The notes under the pieces were generated by a model. That model was not told where the DNA came from and ran no database searches. It saw only the letters and a list, made by a program, of their open reading frames with translations. Of a stretch of DNA of 64,000 nt, positions 47,492-58,491 are shown in pieces; position 1 is the first letter of the stretch; each line of letters starts with the position of its first letter. Source of the DNA: Vicia villosa (taxonomy: Eukaryota > Streptophyta > Magnoliopsida > Fabales > Fabaceae). Location: assembly GCF_029867415.1 (NCBI RefSeq), contig NC_081180.1:150651068-150715067 (forward strand), given 5' to 3'. The translations under genes were made by a program, and so were the position numbers.

Positions 47492-48681
47492 TTAGGGCTG
47501 TGCAAAATATTCAGTTTTGAAAAACCAATCCATAACCAATTCTAAACTATATTGAAAAAACCAGAAAAAGTAATATCTAGTTATTTTGCATCCATTTAAA
47601 TTTTTAAAATTCAATTTGGATTTATAACCGGTTTAAAAAAAAACCATCGGTAACCAAAGTTTTACTGTCTCATTTTATTTTAACATTACAGCTTTAATAT
47701 TAATTGGTTTTAAATTGGAATTTCCGGTCAATGACTTCCAATGTGGCCTTCGTAGTTACTTTTTGAGCCAATTATTAATAGATGACTTATTATTTTTGTT
47801 ACCACAGGTAATAAACAAATTTAATAAAATAACATTTTAAAATTGAATTTGGATGATACCAGAGTGTTTTTGTCTTTGTAGGTGGTGTAGGACCAATTAC
47901 CTATTTTGGATAAAAAAAAGTAAAAGAGATTCTAAATAAAAAAATTGATTTAAATAAGATTTAATAAGAAAATATGTAGTTTTATAAAATTGTTCCAGTT
48001 TTTAGTAATGATTTAATAAAAATTTATTTTTTAAATATAAATTTTATTATGTTAAATTTTTCAATAAAAATTTAATTGAAATGCATGATATTGTAAAATA
48101 AGAATTTACACAGTTAGTTGATCATAAATTTTGAAAATTATAAATTTTGAATATTGGAAGAAATTTAACTTTTATTTAATCATCCATAAAGTAATAAAAA
48201 TGAATAACGGTGATAAATTAAATGGTAAAAGTGCACAATAATTAACCTTTAACAATAAATATTTAAATTACTAAATCCAAATTACTTTTTAATTTATACC
48301 AATTGAATTCATAATATTTTCTACTCTATAAATATTTTTTATGCAAATTAATTTTAAAAATATCTATAATTAAAATGTTTTTCTTTAATTTGCAGCAAAT
48401 GATTCTTTATAACTTCTAAAAATACTTGACTTGTTTTCCCGTCAAATTTTTATGCAGAACAAGTTTTATCAAATAAATTTTAACAAATTTACTTTCACGT
48501 TTGCTAATTGAGTGTCCAATACATTTCAAACAAACTGGTTAATTATTTAAAGACCGGTTATAAAACCGGTTATGTTTTTCTTAAACCAATTTTAAAAAAT
48601 GGGTTCTAAACCCAATCCATTATATTGGTTATTATGTGGATATGGTTTGGACAGTGAAAAATCCAAACCATGAACACCCCT
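47492..48681. mobile_element. hAT-like non-autonomous element
   Basis: The left end TTAGGGCTGTGCAAAAT and the right end ATGAACACCCCT (complement AGGGGTGTTCAT) form short imperfect terminal repeats. An 8-bp duplication ATTTCGTC lies at 47484-47491 and 48682-48689. Eight-base duplications and TAGGGNTGNNCA ends fit the hAT superfamily. Subterminal regions share AACCGGTT-type motifs and 'aaccaat'. The 1.19-kb interior is non-coding. The exact end base is uncertain by one or two positions. Confidence 0.65.
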
Positions 48682-48689
48682 ATTTCGTC

Positions 48690-49196
48690 CAGACTAGATA
48701 ATGGCCATTCCATTGATTTCTTAGGAGACATATGGTTGTGTTCTGAGTTGGTGAGTAGTATGTTTCCAAGTTTGTTTTTGCGTATGTCGATGAATAATTA
48801 GCAAGTGTATTAAAAATATCTCCAATTAATAAAATAAATTTAATATTCAAAGGGATTATTTTATTTTAACAATGCAATTGAAAAGTACTAGAATTATTTA
48901 AATAAGATTTTCATAAATTTTATTTTTAAATAAAAATCAAATAAAAAGATGATAGTTATCAGAAATTAAAGCAACTAGACATTTTTTAAATCTTTTATTT
49001 ATCTTTATTTGGTAATTGTGTCTATTCTCTTAACTTATTCTTCAAGTATCACTGTAAATTAACAAAATTAACAAAATAATTATATTCAACTCCTAGGGGT
49101 ATAATCCTCTTTTTTAATAACAACTCACTAATTATGTAGATGAATTCGAAATCAAAAGAGTTTTATCACACTTTAATTCCTATATGACAAAATTAT
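48690..49196. other. No gene recognised
   Basis: AT-rich intergenic DNA without recognised features. Confidence 0.4.
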
Positions 49197-49205
49197 AATT
49201 CTTTA

Positions 49206-50198
49206 GGGAAAATAGCTTTTTCGGCCCCTGTCATATAGGCAATATTTGAAAAATCCCCCCGGTAAAAAGAATTGCATGGATTGCCCTAACATTTGAAGAT
49301 TCTCTTATTTTTTTACCTTCATCACATCCAGTCATCAAAAAAACTGACTAACAAGTATTTTTTTTTATTTTTTATTTTTTTCTAATGATGTGGATGGCCC
49401 ATGTGGCTTATTATTTTATTTATTTGTTAATTTTAATGTCACGTAAGCATATCATTGTATATTAATTATTAGTTAATATGAGAAAATATGTTATGGCCTC
49501 AAAAATTTAGTAGAGGTAGGAATCGATTCCATGCCCTTTGCTGCACAGAGCCAACGCCCTTTCCACTGAGCTACCTGTTTCCTTTTGTAAAATTAGTGCT
49601 TGGAATAATACACAAAAAATGACTTCTTCAAACAAATCAAATAAAAACATCTTTAACTCATTCTCATCTTCACTCAATATAACAACAATGACTACAGAAA
49701 GAGTTAAAGAAATTAAACTCATTCTTCTCTCTTATTTTTTTCACACCAAGCAACAACATCCTTTTATGAATCAAAACACCTGCACCAAAATCAAACTCAT
49801 GAATCAAGGAAAAACAAAAAGATTATCGAAAAAAGAGATGGCGACAATAGTGGTAGCGGCGGTGCATTTGTGTCGGTGATTCGAGGAATTGCTTGTTTGA
49901 AACAGTGCTTCTATCTCTTCTTTCAATGGTTTTGTTTGAAACTGCTGATAGAGCTTGTATTATTCATAGACATGGTTTTGATGTAAATTGTAATTGTAAA
50001 TGAAAATAACAGTACATGTTATTAATACCATTCAAAGTATGGAGAAAACAAAATATAGCAGACAACTTAGTGACCAGATGTGATGAAGGTAAAAAATGAG
50101 AGAATCTTCAAATGTTAGGGCAATCCGTGCAACTTTTTTTTTACGGGAAGTTTTTCCAATATCGCATATATGACATGGGATGAAAAAGGTATTTTCTC
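49206..50198. mobile_element. Mutator-type non-autonomous element with ~100-bp TIRs
   Basis: A 993-bp element is bounded by inverted repeats of about 100 bp (left GGGAAAATAGCTTTTTCGGC, inner end GCCCTAACATTTGAAGATTC at 49282). A perfect 9-bp duplication AATTCTTTA lies at 49197-49205 and 50199-50207. Long terminal repeats and 9-bp duplications are typical of Mutator-like elements. The interior holds a tRNA-like sequence (minus strand, about 49510-49582) and an unsupported short frame (49538-49879). Confidence 0.92.
49510..49582 (-). other. tRNA-like sequence (SINE head or tRNA pseudogene)
   Basis: On the minus strand GGTAGCTCAGTGGAAAGGGC matches the tRNA A-box region. GGAATCGATTCCTACC about 35 bases later resembles a B box with one mismatch in its first base. 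No clear acceptor stem closes, and it lies within a MITE-like element. It is probably a captured tRNA-derived fragment rather than a working tRNA. Confidence 0.45.
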
Positions 50199-50207
50199 AA
50201 TTCTTTA

Positions 50208-51364
50208 TTCCTAAAGCAACTAATAATTTTAAACAGTTAAATTAGATTTCAAAATTTAGACTTAGTAATCATTGAAAACCTAGATCAATTAATATATTCA
50301 TAAATATAAAAAAAACATTAAGAACAAAATATAACTAAATAATACTAAAATTGAAAATTAATGAAATAATATTAGACCAATTACAAATTTTAAAGAAGTC
50401 AAAATAAATTCATCTTAAAAGCCTAATCTAAGAAAACTTTACTACTCATAAATTATTTATTCATAGTAAAAAGCTTATAAGAAAGATACATGAATTTGGA
50501 GATGAAAATTAATCTTCATTTGAGAAAAGGCTTCAATCATTGCTCCTAAAATCATTGCAGCCTTCAAAGTCTCTAAAATCTAATTTCAATCCTCCTTGAA
50601 CCCTTCTCTTACTTCTCTTTAAATAGATGTTGATATTGGGCTTTTAGGGTTGAGAGAAAAAATCCAATACACAATTCAATATTGTATTAACTTCAAATTT
50701 TTACTCGCTATTTTTCGTCCATTTATATTCGGATTGAGACAGTAACTTATTCCTAAACATTGTCCTCCTGGATGTTTGCTTTCATATGCAAAAAGTCTCG
50801 TCTCAATCAAAGTTACGAAACTTTATATATGATTAAGTTACTGGATAGATATCATGATGTAAATTATGCTGAAAATGCTCTTTTCTTCGCAATTTCTCCA
50901 TTTTTCATGTTTATGCTTTGTTCTTCACTTCTTCATTTTCTTCCTATTTTTTCATGAAACTTAAACATAATTAACCGAAAATCAACAAAAATATGAATAT
51001 GCTTAATAAAATTACATGATGACAATAGTGTCATCAATATCTCAAGTTAGGGCTAAAGTGTCTAATTATGATTGATGGCTTGATGATACTTTGATCTGAA
51101 ATTTGGGATTGAACACTACTCAACTCTCTAATGTAGAAGTTTAAGAATTTGAGGCTTACTTAACATTCTGTAGGTAGTTCAGCCAAGACAGGACCTTGAA
51201 GATAGATTTGTATTGTGTAGGAATTCTAAGGGTTTTTTTTTGGTTAAAACTAGCTTCAGTAGATTGGAAAGATTTATAATGCATGTTCACAATTAGAGGA
51301 TAATGTATGTAGAAAATTACATGGTTTATAAAAATCAAATATTCTAAAAAGCAATATTCGATTT
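50208..51364. other. No gene recognised
   Basis: AT-rich sequence. The short frames here (50760-50957 plus, 51156-51338 minus) have no recognised domain. Confidence 0.4.
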
Positions 51365-51985
51365 TTTGGTTGGAGATTATTGCAAAATAGGCTTCGAACT
51401 AGGGTTGAACTATCAAACAGATGGATCATTAGCGAAAGGCATAATGTAGTAAGTCATATGTGCCTTGGCTTGGAAGAAACTTTAATGCATATGTTCTTGA
51501 GATGTCCAATCACTTAGCAAGTTTAAAGGAAGATGTATGACTAGACACATATCCTTATGGGAGTTGGATTTGATTCGATGGTATACAATCTAAAGTGGTT
51601 TAGGCGGAGATTTAAGGGAAGAGTTAAGAAGAGATTACAAACATTGTTAAGGATGGTTCAGTGTTGGTCTACTTAGTTGTTTAGAAATACTACTTTGTTT
51701 AAAAGAAGTCGATAGAGTGTAGAAGATATTGTTAGATTGACTAAGTCTTTGTCTTGAGACTGATTTGTCGCTAGAAACAAAAGGCTAACAACTTATTATT
51801 GGTCGGATTGGTATGTAAAGCCAATGGAGTGCATTTATAAGTAAGGGGTTGGTTGTTTGTGAAAACATCTTATAACTTTGAATGGATTTCCTAAGATAGG
51901 GGTTGTTAAATTTTCTATCTTTTGTAATATAGGTTGAATACCTCCTTGTACTCCTCTTTTTTAGGTGTTTATTTGCTTATAAAAA
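51365..51985 (+). pseudogene. LINE (L1-type) C-terminal relic
   Basis: At 51365 the frame reads FGWRLLQNRLRTRVELSNRW, then SHMCLGLEETLMHMFLRCPI to a stop at about 51518. This is the zinc-binding zf-RVT segment found after the reverse transcriptase of plant L1 LINEs (W-R-L-L..R-L-x-T-R, C, E-x-x-x-H, C-P). The decayed remainder runs to a T-rich, then A-rich end near 51985. The RT core is absent, so it is a 5'-truncated relic. Confidence 0.65.
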
Positions 51986-52017
51986 AACTAAAGTTAACAA
52001 CTATACACTAGTGCAAA

Positions 52018-52150
52018 AATATCTTAGGTTAGTACCTATTTACCCTTGTCATAAGGGGCCTTTTTTGAAAAAACCCCTGGTAAAAAAAAAGTCACATGGA
52101 TTTCCCCAACATTTGGAAAAAGTCTCTCTTAAAACCTCTGACAAGCAAAG
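52018..52150. mobile_element. Decayed terminal fragment related to the 49206 element
   Basis: The phrases CCCTTGTCATAAGGGGCC, TGAAAAAACCCCTGGTAAAA and CACATGGATTTCCCCAACAT parallel the left terminal repeat at 49206-49305 (GTCATATAGGC, TGAAAAATCCCCCCGGTAAA, GCATGGATTGCCCTAACAT). No partner end or duplication was found. Confidence 0.4.
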
Positions 52151-52480
52151 TCACCAAAAATGCTGATGTGTCAATGTTTTTCAGATTTTCCATTACTTTT
52201 TATTTCCACCTGTGTTTGGTCACTTTTACTTGTACAATTTTATCCTTAGGTTAGAAACAAAACATCTTCATAAAGGCCACCTGTGTTGGGTGGAATCCCT
52301 AAATCCATTTCTCCTTCTCACCTATTCTATCATTTTCAGCAGTTCTATTGGTGCCCATCACATTTTGTCTTCCTTGTTCGTCGATTTTAGTCAAGATCAA
52401 TGAAAAAGTTCAGTTGTTCACAGTCAAGCATGTCCCGCATAGATTCCAACGGCAGAAGAACTCCTAAATATGGTCATAAT

Positions 52481-53608
52481 TGAAGGATAGAAAAACACTT
52501 AGAAAGGGGGGTTTGAATAAGTGTAGCTTTAAAACTTGTAAGATAAAAACAATTTGCACAATGATTTTTATCCTGGTTCGTTGTTAACTAAACTACTCCA
52601 GTCCACCCCCTTGGAGTGATTTACCTCACCCGAGGATTTAATCCACTAATCACACAAGATTACAATAGTTTTCCACTTAGACAACTTCTAAGTCTTCTTG
52701 AATATATTGATCACAACCTGATCACTCTAGGAACAATCTGCTTAGATATCCTCTAAGACTTTCTAGAGTATACTGATCAACAACCTGATCACTCTAGTTC
52801 TTACAACTTAATGTAAACAAATTCTAAGAGATACAATGCTTCTAATAAAGCTATTATCACAACTGTGATTTTCTCTTAAGTTTAAGCTTAATCTCACTAA
52901 TATATTACAACAGCAATGTAGTGAGGTTGAAGATGAAGTTTGAGAGCTTTTTGAATTTGACAGCGTTTCTGTATATTACTCAGAGTTGGTTATTTTGCTT
53001 CTCATCAGAACTTCATATTTATAGGCGTTTGATAAGATGACCGTTGGGAGCATTTAATGCTTTACGTGATCCGTACAGCATTGCATTTAATGTTTCACTC
53101 TTTTGTCAACTACCTCGAGCCTTGCTTTCGCTGTGTCTACTGACGTTGCCTTTAATAGCTTTCAACGTTCCTTTTGTCAGTCACCGTAGCCTGCCAGCTA
53201 GTACTTGCTTCTGATCTGATGTTTGTGTAAACAACGTTTGAATATCATCAGAGTCAAACAGCTTGGTGTAGAGCATCTTCTTGTCTTCTGACCTTGAAGT
53301 GCTTCTTAGCGTGATACCATGAGAACTTCAGTGCTTCTGCTTCTGATCTCAAGTTCTTCTGACGCTTCCATAGACCATGTTCTGATTCTGCTTGACCATC
53401 TTCTGATGTCTTGCCAGACCATGTTCTGATGTTGCATGCTGAACCTTCTGAGTCAATGCTTCTTGCGCTGATTTTGTGCATACTCTTTATATAATTCCTA
53501 AAATGGAAATTTCATAGTATTAGAATACCACATTATCTCATACAAAATTCATATACATTGTTATCATCAAAACTAAGAATATTGATCAGAACAAATCTTG
53601 TTCTAACA
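52481..53608 (-). repeat. 3' LTR of a minus-strand SIRE/Maximus-type copia element
   Basis: On the minus strand it starts TGTTAGAACAAGATTTGTTC (53608) and ends TCTATCCTTCA (52481), matching the plus-strand LTRs at 55154 and 58492. Length is 1,128 bp. The left neighbour is not a PBS but unrelated DNA, so this is the 3' LTR. The adjacent CATAAT could hold one target duplication copy. Confidence 0.9.
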
Positions 53609-53625
53609 ACCTCCCCCTTTTTGAT
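53609..53625 (-). other. Polypurine tract of the minus-strand copia element
   Basis: On the minus strand AAAAAGGGGGAGGT lies directly before the LTR. This is the expected plus-strand primer site. Confidence 0.75.
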
Positions 53626-54624
53626 GATGACAAAAACATATATAAATGATATGAATTTGCAATCAGAATATCAGACGGCTAAAGACAATTACACAGTTAT
53701 AGCATAAGCATATAAACATAGTGTGTGAATATGTCTCCCCCTGAGATTAACAATCTCCCCCTGAGATAAATAATCTCCCCCTGAAATAAATACTGGAAGA
53801 AATTTATAAATAAAAGAATTCCCTGAGTATTTTCCATTTCAGTTGAGACGATCACATATGCTTAGATCTTCAGAACATTCATAGCTTCTGATTCTTGCTT
53901 CCATAGGACAGCTTCAGAGCTTGAATTTCTTCTTGAATCAGTGAATGCTAGATTGTATCAGAACATTGTTGAATGTACCAGAGCATCACCAGAGCATCTC
54001 TACATCCTGAAATGTTACAGAACAAACTAAACGACAAAAGTCAGAGCATGAATGAATCAGAACATAAAATATGTATCAGAACATATAATATGTATCAGAG
54101 CAAAAACAATAATGTTTCAGAGCATATTTAGAACTAAAACATGCATCAGAACATATAAGGAATAAGAATGAGTTAGAGCATATTCTATCATCAGAATATC
54201 ATAACATTCTTCCTTCTTGCTTCTGATCTTGAAGCTTCACAGCACTCAACTTGCTTCAATTTTCATGAGCTTGATTCCGTACAGAATTGCTTTTCCCCAT
54301 GTCTTTGCTTCTCATGTTGAGCTTTTAAGAATATCTTCATTTCCTGCAAAACACTCAAAGACACAGAACTTGCAAATTCTTGTTAGAAATGTGGAGACTT
54401 TCTCCCAGCAACTGATAATATAAATCAGATCATTTATCACATTTTCTCCCCTTTTTGTCATAACATCAAAAACACAAAAGATTCAGATGAAAAACAAAAC
54501 AGTTATGAGAGAAAAGAAGGATAACTTTCATTGATTTGCAAAAAGAGAATTGTCAGAAAGTACAAGGAAGATGCATAGAAGACAGATGCAAGAAACAAAG
54601 AGAAACTACTAAGACACAAAAGGA
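53626..54624 (-). other. 3' untranslated region of the minus-strand copia element
   Basis: This lies between the extra ORF and the polypurine tract. It contains repeated CTCCCCCTGA words (53733-53785) and many ATCAGAACATA words at about 54000-54190 on the plus strand. No coding frame is supported. Confidence 0.55.
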
Positions 54625-55153
54625 CTAAGACGACCCTAGCTTAGACATAATCTTGGCCAGCATGTCATGAATCCCAGCATTGCTCTCAGTCTGCCTCTCC
54701 ATGAAAGAGCGGAACTCTGCATTGGTGTCCTCTTGCTTGTTCATACGAGAAGCTAGCTCAGCTTGGTTCTTTTGAGTAACCTCTAGAGTCTTCACCAGAA
54801 GAGAGGGTTCACCAGAAGAAGCTTCACAACTTCTGTTCAGAGGGACAACATTCTAAACTGCAGCTTCCATTGTGAGATCATCATCTTGATTTTCCTCAAC
54901 AGGAATAGACTTAGCAGGATGATCTTCAGCATCAGCTTCTCCCATATCAGCATCTTCTTCATACTCAGGTGCAGGAAGATCAGAATCTCCATTCTCAAGA
55001 GCTTGAAGAATGGCAGCAAGATTCCTTGGGGCAGAAGGACCTTCAACTTCTGGCGGGTCAACAACTTCTGGAATGACCAAATTTGGGTCTTCCTCAGAAG
55101 GATTTTCCCTCAGAAAGTCAAACAAGGACTTGAAGTCTCCAGTCAGAACTGGA
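54625..55153 (-). pseudogene. C-terminal part of the copia extra ORF, minus strand
   Basis: From the insertion point at 55153 the minus-strand frame reads PVLTGDFKSLFDFLRENP, then PNLVIPEVVDPPEVEGPSAP, an acidic stretch, TAG at 54853-54855, and in the same frame a coiled-coil-like tail (LEVTQKNQAELASRMNKQED, MLAKIMSKLGSS) to TAG at 54625. It is closely related to the end of the plus-strand ORF at 62348-64000, showing that this protein family ends with a Glu/Asp-rich region and a helical tail. The 5' part is displaced by the element inserted at 55154. The function is unknown; the position downstream of pol corresponds to the env-like ORF of SIRE-type elements. Confidence 0.8.
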
Positions 55154-56365
55154 TGTTAGAACAAGATTTGTTCTGATCAATATTCTTAGTTTTGATGATA
55201 ACAAGGATATGAATTTTGTGTGAGATAATGTGGTACTCTAATACATTGCAAATTCCCTTTCAGGAAATATATAAAGAGTATGCACAAATCAGCGCTCAGA
55301 AGCTTTGTCTCAAAAGGTTCAGCATGCAACATCAGAACATGGTCTGGCAAGACATCAGAAGATGGTCAAGGCAGAATCAGAACACGGGTCTATGGAAGCA
55401 TCAGAAGAACTTGAGATCAGAAGCAGAAGCACTGAAGTTCTCATGGTATCACGCTCAGAAGCACTTCAAGGTCAGAAGACAAGAAGATGTTATGCACCAA
55501 GCTGTTTGACTCTGATGATATTCAAATATTTTATTCAAACATCAGATCAGAAGAAAGTACAGGTGGCAGGCTACGCTGACTGACAAAAGGAACGTTGGAA
55601 GCTATTAAAGGCAACGTCAGTAGACACAGCGTGAACAAGGCTCGAGGTAGTTGACAAAAGCGTGAAACATTAAATGCAAAGCTGTACGGAACACGCAAAG
55701 CATTAAATGCGCTCAACGGTCATCTTCTCAAACGCCTATAAATATGAAGTTCTGATGAGAAGCAAGGTCAACAACTCTGAACCAAATTCTGTGAATATTA
55801 ACTTGCTGAAACGCTGTTCAATTCAAAGCTCAGAAACTTCATCTTCATCAAAGCTCACTACATTGCTGTTGTAATATATTAGTGAGATTAAGCTTAAACG
55901 TTAAGAGAAATATCACTGTTGTGATTATAGCTTTTAAGAAGCATTGTAAAACTCTTATTTGATTACATTAATTTGTAAGTAACTAGAGTGATCAAGTGTT
56001 GATCAGGATACTCTAGGAAGTCTTAGCTTGTGTCTAAGCAGTTGTAATTAGAGTGATCACGTGGTGGTCAGGATACTCTAAGAAAATCTTAGCTTGTGTC
56101 TAAGCATTTGTTCCTGGAGTGATCAGGTTGTGATCAGGATACTCTGGAAGACTTAGTCGCGGACTAAGTGGAAAACCATTGTAATCTGTTGCGATTAGTG
56201 GATTAAATCCTCAGGTGAGGTAACTCACTCCGTGGGGTGGACTGGAGTAGTTTAGTTAACAACGAACCAGGATAAAAATAATTGTGCAATTTATTTTTAT
56301 CGTTCAAGTTTTTTTTGACTACACTTATTCAAACCCCCCCTTTCTAAGTGTTTTTCTATCCTTCA
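55154..56365 (+). repeat. 5' LTR of copia element 1
   Basis: It starts TGTTAGAACAAGATTTGTTC and ends TCTATCCTTCA. It has a purine-rich stretch with many CAGAAG words in its first third and repeated GAGTGATCA..TGATCAGGATACTCT units at about 55985-56150. Confidence 0.92.
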
Positions 56366-56367
56366 AT

Positions 56368-56379
56368 TGGCATCAGAGC
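56368..56379 (+). other. Primer binding site of copia element 1
   Basis: TGGCATCAGAGC, three bases after the LTR, differs from the canonical TGGTATCAGAGC (initiator tRNA-Met) at one base. Confidence 0.85.
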
Positions 56380-56451
56380 GCCGGTTCTAAGGTGCAAGCA
56401 CTTAACCGTGTTTAGAAAAGATTCAGGAAGAGAAAAACGCTTCAGTAAAAG

Positions 56452-58377
56452 ATGGCTGGTGAAATTCCAACAAATCCAGCTGCATCTACATTTGGCTCTG
56501 CTGAGCAATACAATGGTAACAATGGTTATACTAGACCACCAATATTCGATGGTGAAAACTTTGAATATTGGAAAGATAAACTGGAAAGTTACTTTCTTGG
56601 TCTAGATGCTGATCTATGGGATCTTCTGTTGGATGGTTACAAACATCCTGTTAAAGCTACTGGTGTAAGGCTCACGAGAAGCGAAATGAATGATGATCAA
56701 AAGAAAGATTTCAAGAATCATCACAAATGCAGGACTGTTTTGCTGAATGCTATCTCTCCTGCTGAGTATGAGAAGATATCTAACAGGGAAACGGCCCATG
56801 ACATATATGAGTCCTTGAAGATGACTCATGAAGGAAATGCTCAAGTCAAGGAGACCAAAGCTCTTGCACTAATCCAGAAGTATGAAGCCTTCAAGATGGA
56901 GGATGATGAAGACATTGAAAAGATGTTTTCAAGATTTCAAACTCTGACTGCTGGATTGAGAGTTCTCGACAAAGGCTACACCAAGGCTGATCATGTAAAG
57001 AAGATCATCAGAAGTTTGCCCAGAAGATGGGGCCCAATGCTGACTGCATTCAAGATTGCGAAGAATCTGAATGAAGTTTCTTTGGAAGAGCTGATCAGTG
57101 CCCTGAGGAGTCATGAGATTGAACTTGACGCTAATGAACCTCAGAAGAAAGGTAAGTCTGTTGCATTAAAATCTAATATTAAAAAATGCACTAACGCTTT
57201 TCAGGCTAGAGAAGAAGATCCTGAAGAATCAGAATCTGAAGAAGAAGATGAACTGTCCATGATCTCCAGAAGGGTAAACCAACTCTGGAAGAGCAAGCAA
57301 AGGAAGTTCAGAGGCTTCAGAAGTTCAAAGAAATTTGAACGAGGAGAATCTTCTGGTGACAGAAGATCTGACAAGAAGAAGGTTGTCTGCTATGAGTGCA
57401 ATGAGCCTGGACATTACAAGAATGAGTGTCCGAAACTTCAGAAGGAGAATCCCAAGAAGAAGTTTCATAAGAAGAAAGGTCTTATGGCAACATGGGATGA
57501 TTCTGAATCAGAATCAGGATCAGACTCTGAAGGAGAGCAGGCAAACTTTGCGCTGATGGCGACAGAAGATGATGGATCAGAATCTACATCAGAATCAGAT
57601 TCTGAAGAGGTATTTTCTGAACTATCTAGAGAAGAGTTAGTTTCCAGTCTAACAGAGCTTCTTGAATTAAAAGCTCATCTTAGTATCAAATACAAAATGC
57701 TGAAAAAGCAATTTGAATTTGAAACTAAGAAGCTTGAGTTGGAAAATTCTGAATTAAAAGAAAAAGTTTTAAAATTATCCAATAATGTTGGATCTCTTTC
57801 TGATTCAGAAAAATCCACTCCTAGTCTGAATCATATTCTGAAAGAATATGATTTAAGTTTCAGGAAGTTCTTATCTAGAAGTATTGGCAGAAGTCAGCTA
57901 GCTTCTATGATATATGCTGTGTCTGAAAACAAGAGAGTTGGCATTGGTTATGAGGGTGAAATCCCATACAAGCTTGAATCTGTGGATGATATGAAAATAT
58001 CATACAAGCCTCTGTATAACCAATTTAAATTTGGCCACTCCCATGATATTAAGCACACATCACATGCACAAAGTTTTCACATAACACACACCAAGAAGCA
58101 TGTGACACAACCTAAGAAATATCATGGAACTCAGAATAAGAAGTATCATACTGTTCCTCCTGTTAAATATTTTGCTAAACCCAAGTTCAATCAGAACTTG
58201 AGGAGAACTAACAAGAAAGGACCCAAGAAAATGTGGGTACCTAAGGAAAAGATTATTCCTATTGCTGATATCCTTGGCTGCAAAGAAGGAAAAGCACAAC
58301 ATGTCATGGTACCTGGACTCTGGATGCTCGCGACACATGACGGGAAGAAGGTCTACATTCCAAGACCTGGTGCTTAA
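56452..58377 (+). CDS. Copia gag (SIRE/Maximus type), copy 1
   Basis: A 641-codon open frame runs from ATG 56452, 87 bp after the LTR. Near residues 25-60 it has a gag start (RPPIFDGENFEYWKDKLESY), then a UBN2/gag-type helical domain to about residue 220. A zinc knuckle CYECNEPGHYKNEC lies at about 312-325, followed by acidic Ser/Glu-rich segments and a basic His-rich C-terminal region. Gag builds the particle and binds RNA through the knuckle. The end of this frame (after about 58262) overlaps the protease in another frame and is probably not natural gag sequence. The frame itself has no stop, so gag is intact to that point. Confidence 0.85.
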   Translation: MAGEIPTNPAASTFGSAEQYNGNNGYTRPPIFDGENFEYWKDKLESYFLGLDADLWDLLLDGYKHPVKATGVRLTRSEMNDDQKKDFKNHHKCRTVLLNAISPAEYEKISNRETAHDIYESLKMTHEGNAQVKETKALALIQKYEAFKMEDDEDIEKMFSRFQTLTAGLRVLDKGYTKADHVKKIIRSLPRRWGPMLTAFKIAKNLNEVSLEELISALRSHEIELDANEPQKKGKSVALKSNIKKCTNAFQAREEDPEESESEEEDELSMISRRVNQLWKSKQRKFRGFRSSKKFERGESSGDRRSDKKKVVCYECNEPGHYKNECPKLQKENPKKKFHKKKGLMATWDDSESESGSDSEGEQANFALMATEDDGSESTSESDSEEVFSELSREELVSSLTELLELKAHLSIKYKMLKKQFEFETKKLELENSELKEKVLKLSNNVGSLSDSEKSTPSLNHILKEYDLSFRKFLSRSIGRSQLASMIYAVSENKRVGIGYEGEIPYKLESVDDMKISYKPLYNQFKFGHSHDIKHTSHAQSFHITHTKKHVTQPKKYHGTQNKKYHTVPPVKYFAKPKFNQNLRRTNKKGPKKMWVPKEKIIPIADILGCKEGKAQHVMVPGLWMLATHDGKKVYIPRPGA

Positions 58378-58491
58378 ACCAGGTGGAGAAGTCAAGTTTG
58401 GAGGAGATCAGAAGGGCAAAATCATTGGCTCTGGAACCATAAGTCTTGGTAACTCTCCTTCCATAACTAATGTACTTCTTGTAGAAGGATT
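58286..58491 (+). pseudogene. Copia protease start, frame +1 to gag, cut by insertion
   Basis: In the +1 frame relative to gag the sequence reads MSWYLDSGCSRHMTG (active-site D-S-G), then KIIGSGTISLGN and VLLVEGF, where the next element's LTR begins at 58492. The frame change from gag means either an indel or frameshift expression. Only the protease start remains before the insertion. Confidence 0.75.

Larger units (their letters stand above)
55154..58491 (+). mobile_element. SIRE/Maximus-type copia element 1, 5' part
   Basis: 5' LTR 55154-56365 (1,212 bp), PBS, gag and the start of protease are present. The element is then interrupted at 58492 by the LTR of another copy. Its remaining pol and 3' LTR should lie beyond the window. 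CTGGA at 55149-55153 would be one copy of its target duplication. It inserted into the minus-strand element of the same family. Confidence 0.9.

Noticed and set aside
49538..49879. 113-residue frame within the Mutator-type element.
   Set aside because: It starts inside the tRNA-like sequence, is low complexity and lacks any recognised domain.
52212..52403. Short hydrophobic plus-strand frame next to the minus-strand copia LTR.
   Set aside because: No domain, no promoter and no splice evidence; random frames of this length are expected.
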